Origin: Oscillospiraceae bacterium | Lineage (GTDB): Bacteria; Bacillota_A; Clostridia; Oscillospirales; Ruminococcaceae | DNA length: 9,243 bases | Direction of reading: 5' to 3' | Assembly: GCA_017414145.1 (NCBI GenBank) | Contig: JAFPQL010000222.1 | Span: 1-9,243 of the forward strand | Translations under genes and position numbers: made by a program | Notes under the pieces: model-generated | The model's input: the letters and a program-made list of their open reading frames with translations, nothing else | The model's database searches: none | What the model was told of the DNA's origin: nothing | Shown: positions 5,216 to 9,243 of the stretch, piece after piece | Position numbering within the stretch: position 1 is the stretch's first letter | Layout of the letters: each line of letters begins with the position of its first letter

Positions 5216-6447
5216 GCTTTTTCTCCTTCCGGCTGTCCGGCGGGCGCCGCGCCGAGCTCCGCCATAATGCGGAATCCGCGCATCAGATGCCCCTCTGCCT
5301 GTGTGGACAGCATGACACCGGTTTTGCACCAGATTGCAAAATGCTCGCAGTTGTTCCGGTGCAGGCTGTAATCGGCCTCGCTCTCACCGAACGAGGTCTT
5401 GCCGAGCTGTGCTCTGGCGCGGCGGACGGTTTCCGCCGGAGAGCGCAGCCGGTAGTTTTTCGGGGTGTTGAGCGCGTCGCCGAGATTCCGGCTGAGGAAT
5501 TCAGACGGCGCGGGGCGGATGCTGTCCGCGAAGATGCGGAATTTTTTCCAGAAATCCTGTGAAATGCCCGAAACCGTGCGCACGGAAGGGGAGAAATAGA
5601 CCTTGCCCGGCTCGCAGTAGGTGTCGCCGAAAACGAGATAGAAGCACTCCTTTGAATCGCCGAGAAATCGCGCAAAGGTCGTTTTCTGGATGATGCTTTT
5701 GCCGTCTGCGTTGTGCGCGGAAAACTCGATGACCTCCCCGTCGGAGACATAGACGCCGTAGTGGTCGTAGAGCGTGCGCTCGACGCCGATGATATCGCCT
5801 GTCACGGGGATTTTCAGCTCTGCGGCCTCCTGTGCAAGCTCCGCAAACCGCGCCTGCATTTTCTGCGGCATTCCGTAGTCCACGCAGACATTGCGCAGGT
5901 CCAGAATGCGGCAGTTCGGCAGAACCTTGTGCTGCTGCAGCCGGTAAATGCCCGCGGAGCGCACTGTTTTCCAGCAGTATTTTCCGCCGGCCGTGCGGTG
6001 CCGCTGACGCGGCGGCTGTGCGAGTCCGCGCAGTGTGTCGGGGTGAACCTTTCCGCTCTGAAGCCCGTCCAGCAGAGCACGCATCTGCTGCTCCGAACCG
6101 TTTGCGATGCGCTTTCCGGCCTTGTCGAGGATGCGGCAGTGGTCGAAAAGCCGCTGCTTTTGCAGCTTGTAGCCGCCCTGACTGCACAGCTCGTCCCAGA
6201 AGACGCGGCCGCCGAGCGTTCTGAGGCGCAGATTCGGCATCGTCGGGGCGGGGGGCATTCCGCGCAGGGTGCGGCGGTCGAGCTCCTCGTATTTTGCGAG
6301 CATTTCCTGCTCGGAGCCTGCGGCGATGCGCCGGTTTTCGCTGTCGAGGATCCGGCAGTGACTCCGCAGCAGCAGATGCCGCTGCAAACGGTAATGCTTA
6401 TTCTGCCGGATGACCTCCCAGCAGTTGTTTCCGCCCATGGTTTTCAC
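5212..6447 (-). CDS. LRAT-like (permuted NlpC/P60) protein with three N-terminal repeats, function unknown
   Basis: A 411-residue protein whose role I cannot name. Residues about 5-206 are three copies of an unrecognised repeat (see separate entry). Residues about 214-385 resemble the LRAT/HRASLS branch of the circularly permuted NlpC/P60 cysteine-protease-like fold: GDIIG (217-221), DHYGVYV (228-234) with H229, and NNCEHFAIW (365-373) with C367 as probable nucleophile. Known members are thiol acyltransferases, phospholipases or amidases. The position equivalent to the second His, 12 residues after H229, is E241. No signal peptide or membrane segment is seen, so it is probably cytosolic. Start: GTG at 6447, with GGAG nine bases upstream; the in-frame ATG at 6438 is 18 bases from that site, too far. 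It follows the small membrane gene by 39 bases and overlaps the esterase start by four. The LRAT call is from motifs, so moderately sure. Confidence 0.75.
   Translation of the reverse strand: MKTMGGNNCWEVIRQNKHYRLQRHLLLRSHCRILDSENRRIAAGSEQEMLAKYEELDRRTLRGMPPAPTMPNLRLRTLGGRVFWDELCSQGGYKLQKQRLFDHCRILDKAGKRIANGSEQQMRALLDGLQSGKVHPDTLRGLAQPPRQRHRTAGGKYCWKTVRSAGIYRLQQHKVLPNCRILDLRNVCVDYGMPQKMQARFAELAQEAAELKIPVTGDIIGVERTLYDHYGVYVSDGEVIEFSAHNADGKSIIQKTTFARFLGDSKECFYLVFGDTYCEPGKVYFSPSVRTVSGISQDFWKKFRIFADSIRPAPSEFLSRNLGDALNTPKNYRLRSPAETVRRARAQLGKTSFGESEADYSLHRNNCEHFAIWCKTGVMLSTQAEGHLMRGFRIMAELGAAPAGQPEGEKA
5293..5808 (-). other. LRAT/NlpC-P60-like catalytic domain
   Basis: Residues 214-385 of the 411-residue protein. 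It has a His-containing strand (H229), then a roughly 130-residue insertion-rich middle, then a Cys helix (N-N-C367-E-H-F-A). This order, His first and Cys last, is the permuted arrangement of LRAT rather than classical NlpC/P60. Between the motifs lies PAETVRRARAQLG (337-349), which matches the helix that precedes the NCEHF motif in LRAT proteins. Confidence 0.68.
5830..6435 (-). repeat. Three tandem protein repeats (GG-x3-W ... CRILD ... GSEQ type)
   Basis: Protein-level tandem repeats in the N-terminal half of the LRAT-like protein: residues 5-63 (6435-6259), 79-141 (6213-6025) and 154-206 (5988-5830). Each runs GG-x3-W, about 8 residues, Y-[RK]-LQ, about 8 residues, then the invariant CRILD, 10 residues or so, then GSEQ-x-M (GMPQ-x-M in the third) and a helical tail. 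The first two also share TLRG-[ML]-x2-PP or a close variant as linker, suggesting a repeat period of about 75 residues. Trp, Tyr, Cys and CRILD are present in all three. I do not recognise this as a named domain. The copies differ enough to be old duplications rather than a recent expansion. Confidence 0.85.
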
Positions 6448-6486
6448 TTCCGGTCACTCCTTTCCGGTGTTCTGTCTGTCGGTGTT

Positions 6487-6756
6487 TCAACTGAGAATGC
6501 CTGCCGCCTTCAGAATCATCCAGAGGTAGAAAACGGCGGCAGCGATGCAGAGCAGCAGGCTGGAGAGCGCGATTTTCGGCGGCAGCTCCCCGCTGCGCAG
6601 CATCTGAAACGAGGCGGCGATGCCGATGCCGTCCAGCAGCAGGATCAGCCAGCTCAGGTACAGACTGCCGGACAGTCTGAAAAAGAAATACGCGAGCAGG
6701 TCAATCCCGATCAGCACGAGCCCGAAGATGAGATTGCCCCAGCCGTTTGGCTTCAT
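6487..6756 (-). CDS. Small three-helix membrane protein, unknown
   Basis: An 89-residue hydrophobic protein with three likely membrane helices at about 8-28, 31-52 and 63-86, separated by a short Ser/Gly turn and a charged-proline loop (RSGELPPK, 54-61). No family motif is recognised. The ATG at 6756 overlaps the malQ stop as ATGA (6753-6756) and uses GGAG inside the malQ end, so translation should be coupled to malQ. The gap to the LRAT-like gene is 39 bases. Coupling and codon use like its neighbours support a real gene. It could be a membrane anchor or partner of a neighbour, but nothing in the sequence shows this. Confidence 0.78.
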   Translation of the reverse strand: MKPNGWGNLIFGLVLIGIDLLAYFFFRLSGSLYLSWLILLLDGIGIAASFQMLRSGELPPKIALSSLLLCIAAAVFYLWMILKAAGILS

Positions 6757-8261
6757 GTTGTCTCCGGTTCCTGCTTCGGCTGGTTCAGACGCCCGTAGAC
6801 CGTATTGAGCGCACGGATTTTGGCGGCGCGCCGCTCGGTGAAATCCGCGGCGACGGTGCGCCAGATCCAGTTCCCGCCGAGGGTCGAGGGCGTGTTGAAG
6901 CGGTCAGAGGGCGGCGAATCGAGGAAATCCTGCATCTGCCCGACGGCGACGGACGCGATGCTGCCCCACGCGGCGCGCAGCATGGCCTGCGGGAGCTTCT
7001 TCTTTTTCTTGAGCGCGAAATAGGTCATCGCATAGTCGCAGGCTTCGGCGGACATGGACTTGACCCAGCCGCGCAGCGTGTGATTGTCATGCGTGCCGGT
7101 GTAGCAGACGCAGTTCGGCGTCGTGAAATTATGCGGCAGATACGGATTATCCGCGCCGCTGTCAAAGGCGAACTGCATCACCTTCATGCCGGGGAATCCG
7201 GTGCGGCGGAGCAGCTTTTCGACGGCGGGCGTGATGTTTCCGAGGTCCTCCGCAATGACGGGCAGCTCCGGAAAGCGCGCCCTGGCCGCCTTCCAGAGGG
7301 CATAGTCCGGCCCCTTCCGCCATTTTCCGTGCTCGGCGGTCGCGGCACCGTAGGGAATCGCGTAATACCGCTCAAATCCGCGGAAATGGTCGATCCGCAC
7401 GACATCGTAGAGCTTCAGCACGAAGTCCAGCCGGTCGAGCCACCAGCGGTAGCCGTCTTCCGCCATCGCCTCCCAGTTCCAGATGGGATTGCCCCAGAGC
7501 TGACCGGTGACGGCGAAGGCATCGGGCGGACATCCCGCGACGGCTGTCGGCTCCTTTTTGGCGTTGAGCTGGAACAGCTCCGGCTTAGCCCAGACCTCCG
7601 CGCTGTCATAGGCGGCGTAGATCGGGATATCGCCGATGATGCGGATGCCGGCCTTGTTCGCGTATTTTTTCAGCGCATTCCACTGCGTAAAGAAGCAGTA
7701 CTGCACGAAGCAGTAGAAGTCAATGTCCGCGGCACAGCGCGCCTTTGCGTCGCTGACCGCACGGCGTTCGTGCAGCGCGAGCGGCGCCTCCCATTCATAC
7801 CACGGCCTGCCGTCATGGGCATCCTTCAGCGCCATAAAGAGCGCATAGTCCGGCAGCCATGCCTTCTGCGCGGTGCAGAAGCGGCGGTAATCCGCGGGCT
7901 TGTGCTTCAGAAATCCCGCGTAGGCACGGCGCAGAACGGCCGTATTGTGCTCCCAGAGCAGTTGATAATCGACTGCACGCGGCTCCGAGCCCCAGTCCAG
8001 CGGCTCGTAGTCTGCCTTATCGAGCCAGCCTCTTGCCGAGAGCCGGTCGAGGTCAATCAGATACGGATTGCCCGCAAAGCAGGAGCAGGATTGATACGGA
8101 GAATCGCCGTATCCGGTCGGGGAGAGCGGCAGCACCTGCCAGTAATGGCAGCCCGCCTCACTGAGAAAGTCCACAAAGTCGTCGGCGGCCCGTCCGAGCC
8201 GGCCGATGCCGTGTCTGCCCGGCAGTGCCGAGACAGGCAGCAGGATCCCGCTTTCGCGCAT
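6753..8261 (-). CDS. malQ: 4-alpha-glucanotransferase (amylomaltase, GH77)
   Basis: A cytosolic disproportionating enzyme of 502 residues that moves alpha-1,4-glucan segments between maltodextrins and releases glucose, in glycogen or maltodextrin metabolism. It is full length for GH77. Motifs: RESGILLP at the N-terminus; SPTGYGDSPYQ (47-57); GDIPIY (210-215); GCPPDAF...GQLWGNP (243-259); VRIDHFRGF (288-296) with nucleophile D291; IAEDLG (336-341) with acid/base E338; and GTHDNHT (389-395) with D392 as transition-state stabiliser. Start: ATG at 8261 matches the family N-terminus and has GGAGG about 9 bases upstream. The open frame continues 39 codons further up, but that part has no family match. 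It leads the minus-strand run and overlaps the next gene by ATGA. There is a run of five lysines (418-422) with no frame change. Confidence 0.97.
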   Translation of the reverse strand: MRESGILLPVSALPGRHGIGRLGRAADDFVDFLSEAGCHYWQVLPLSPTGYGDSPYQSCSCFAGNPYLIDLDRLSARGWLDKADYEPLDWGSEPRAVDYQLLWEHNTAVLRRAYAGFLKHKPADYRRFCTAQKAWLPDYALFMALKDAHDGRPWYEWEAPLALHERRAVSDAKARCAADIDFYCFVQYCFFTQWNALKKYANKAGIRIIGDIPIYAAYDSAEVWAKPELFQLNAKKEPTAVAGCPPDAFAVTGQLWGNPIWNWEAMAEDGYRWWLDRLDFVLKLYDVVRIDHFRGFERYYAIPYGAATAEHGKWRKGPDYALWKAARARFPELPVIAEDLGNITPAVEKLLRRTGFPGMKVMQFAFDSGADNPYLPHNFTTPNCVCYTGTHDNHTLRGWVKSMSAEACDYAMTYFALKKKKKLPQAMLRAAWGSIASVAVGQMQDFLDSPPSDRFNTPSTLGGNWIWRTVAADFTERRAAKIRALNTVYGRLNQPKQEPETT

Positions 8262-8416
8262 TCTAAATCCCTCCGTTTGATGATATGTGCGGCGCAGCGC
8301 AAAGCCGTGCGGCGCCGGAGCGTGTTTGTTGCAAAATAAGGCATCTGACAGGGCGGCATATTTCCCGGAAACCCGCATAAGCTATCCGTATCATGTCAGA
8401 AAGGGGTGCCGTGCGG
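8262..8416. promoter_or_regulatory. Divergent intergenic region, malQ operon (-) and CmpB-like gene (+)
   Basis: 155 bases that must hold promoters for both directions. I could not pick a convincing -35/-10 pair for either. TATCAT on the minus strand (8285-8280) is too close to the malQ ribosome site to be a likely -10. ATCTGACAG at 8343-8351 repeats the nine bases seen at 869-877 upstream of GH16, and TTTCC-C-GGAAA lies about 20 bases further on. No terminator or riboswitch fold was noticed. Confidence 0.5.
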
Positions 8417-8818
8417 ATGAAAGCAGGCTCCGGTGTTTCCGCCGCCGCGTTTTTACTTGGATTTTTTGCCTACGGGCTGATTGAGATTGCAGGCAGGGGA
8501 TATACCCACTGGACGATGTGCCTGCTGGGCGGCGCCGCAATGGCGCTGCTCTGCGAAATGGACGCAGTGCTGGACGAGCCCCTCTGGATGCGGGCGCTGC
8601 TCGGTGCGCTGTTTGTCAGCGCGTCGGAGTTCACGGTCGGCATCTTCGACAATCTCATCATGGGCTGGCAGGTCTGGGATTATTCCGACCGCCCGCTGAA
8701 TCTGCTGGGACAGGTCTGTCCGCTGTTCTCCGCGCTGTGGTATCTGCTCTGCGTGACGGGCAGTCTGGTCTGCCGGCCGCTGCGGCGCCGTTATCCGGCA
8801 TCGCCGCGGAGCCGCTGA
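8417..8818 (+). CDS. ABC_trans_CmpB-like (putative ABC transporter permease) membrane protein
   Basis: A 133-residue integral membrane protein with four likely helices (about 7-24, 31-48, 60-80 and 97-118) and an Arg-rich C-terminal tail. The motif pattern E-F-x-V-G (71-75), WDYS (87-90) and NLLGQVC (95-101) is characteristic of the family labelled ABC_trans_CmpB / putative ABC-transporter type IV; the biochemical function of that family is not established and no ATPase is encoded nearby. Start: ATG at 8417 with AAAGGGG ending 10 bases upstream; GTG at 8411 and ATG at 8393 are in-frame alternatives. It is divergent from malQ. Its last 28 bases overlap the end of the convergent SGNH hydrolase gene. 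Confidence 0.82.
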   Translation: MKAGSGVSAAAFLLGFFAYGLIEIAGRGYTHWTMCLLGGAAMALLCEMDAVLDEPLWMRALLGALFVSASEFTVGIFDNLIMGWQVWDYSDRPLNLLGQVCPLFSALWYLLCVTGSLVCRPLRRRYPASPRSR

Positions 8819-9243
8819 ATGAACCGGGTCAGCTCATAGGCCATTTCGCACTGCTCCGGAATGCGCGGATGTCCGGGCGTCGCACTGCCCGACCGCGTGA
8901 ACCGCAGACGGTGAATGCGCGGGTCTGCCATGCGGGCGCAGACGGCGTCGAGCATGGATTCCCAGATCTCCGCGTGCATCAGCAGCGTCAGCGTCAGAAT
9001 GAACTGTGCGGAAGGATACCGCGCAGACAGGTCGGTCAGGATGCGGCAGTAGGCGGCGATCCAGCGCTCCTGTGCGGCGGCATCGGGCGTCACATTGTCC
9101 CGCCCGCCGACGCGGTGGTCGTTCTGTCCGACCGCAAAGATCACATAGTCCGGTACATAGCGGGAGAAGTCCCACGGGGTCAGCGCCCCCGCCGCCGGCT
9201 GATAACAGAGCTTATTATACGCAGTCTCCATGCCGATTCTGCC
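8791..9243 (-). CDS. SGNH/GDSL hydrolase, C-terminal part, N-terminus cut by window edge
   Basis: The 150 C-terminal residues of an SGNH-fold esterase; the frame is open to the right edge (reading GRIG before the first internal Met), so the block I Ser lies outside. Visible: PDYVIFAVGQND (31-42 of this fragment), the block III G-x-N-D; a helix with repeated Tyr/Ile; FILTLTLLM (81-89), the next core strand; and the C-terminal GHPRIPEQ (124-131) with H125 as catalytic His, followed by an amphipathic helix (MAYELTRFI). The position three before the His, usually Asp, is Thr, so it may use a Ser-His dyad as some CE2-type esterases do. The substrate is probably an acylated carbohydrate, by context only. 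The Met at 9231 is inside the domain and not the start. Confidence 0.8.
   Translation of the reverse strand, partial: GRIGMETAYNKLCYQPAAGALTPWDFSRYVPDYVIFAVGQNDHRVGGRDNVTPDAAAQERWIAAYCRILTDLSARYPSAQFILTLTLLMHAEIWESMLDAVCARMADPRIHRLRFTRSGSATPGHPRIPEQCEMAYELTRFIQRLRGDAG

Noticed and set aside
3668..5371. Long plus-strand open frame (567 codons) opposite the SASA esterase gene
   Set aside because: Rich in Arg, Ala and Cys, without motifs and antisense to a gene with intact SGNH blocks. Shadow frame.
6661..6679. Perfect 7-bp inverted repeat CAGACTG/CAGTCTG with 5-base centre
   Set aside because: It lies inside the small membrane protein gene with no T tract on either side; probably chance from Leu/Ser/Gly codons.
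6996..7010. A-rich lysine run in malQ as a possible slippage or frameshift site
   Set aside because: GH77 motifs continue in the same frame on both sides, so no frameshift is needed, and no stimulatory structure was seen.
6747..8339. Long plus-strand open frame (530 codons) opposite malQ
   Set aside because: Exact antisense of a full-length GH77 gene; no ribosome site or domain. Shadow frame. The same holds for the plus-strand frames at 103-666, 2405-3358 and 5713-6798.
8262..8378. 39-codon N-terminal extension of malQ
   Set aside because: GH77 proteins begin at the RESGILLP segment, and a good ribosome site precedes the 8261 start; the extension has no family similarity.
1..9243. CRISPR array, insertion sequence, integrase or phage-defence cassette
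   Set aside because: No regularly spaced repeats, transposase or terminal inverted repeats were seen. The tRNA 3' end is not followed by an integrase or a repeated attachment core within the window.

Overview
The window looks like a chromosomal segment of a GC-rich Clostridia member of the Ruminococcaceae/Oscillospiraceae type. The basis is the mix of genes: a Ruminococcus-like GH5 cellulase-family lipoprotein, a laminarinase-type GH16 lipoprotein, MalQ, an ABC_trans_CmpB-like membrane protein and a clostridial-type cysteine synthase variant, all with strong Shine-Dalgarno sites. The species is inferred from protein style only. No phage, IS, integron or CRISPR structure was seen.

Layout. (1) 1-573, minus: N-terminal 191 residues of a cysteine-synthase-family enzyme, cut by the left edge. 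(2) 615-803, minus: tRNA-Arg(ACG) with a textbook sigma-A promoter (TTGACA, 17 bp, extended TATAAT) and its own intrinsic terminator. (3) 804-976: divergent regulatory region. A good -10 for the next gene lacks a good -35, but imperfect direct repeats containing CTGACAG and a palindrome/hairpin lie around it. (4) 977-2392, plus: secreted GH16 beta-glucanase lipoprotein with a C-terminal CBM4/9-like domain. (5) 2397-2466: two hairpins; the larger works as a terminator in both directions. (6) 8261-2489, minus: a five-gene run, malQ, a small three-helix membrane protein, an LRAT-like protein with three N-terminal repeats, a SASA-type carbohydrate esterase and a GH5 lipoprotein. Two junctions are ATGA stop/start overlaps. 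(7) 8417-8818, plus: CmpB-like membrane protein. (8) 8791-9243, minus: C-terminal part of an SGNH hydrolase, overlapping the previous gene tail to tail.

How it fits together (inference): the two lipoprotein glycanases would cut beta-glucan at the cell surface. The SASA esterase, which has no signal peptide, would deacetylate imported oligosaccharides, and MalQ would remodel alpha-glucans inside the cell. Neither glycanase has a dockerin, so they look surface-anchored rather than cellulosomal.

The least explained element is the 411-residue protein at 5212-6447. It has three copies of a roughly 60-residue repeat that I do not recognise, fused to an LRAT/permuted NlpC-P60-like domain whose second catalytic His position appears to be Glu. 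It is the best candidate here for something undescribed.
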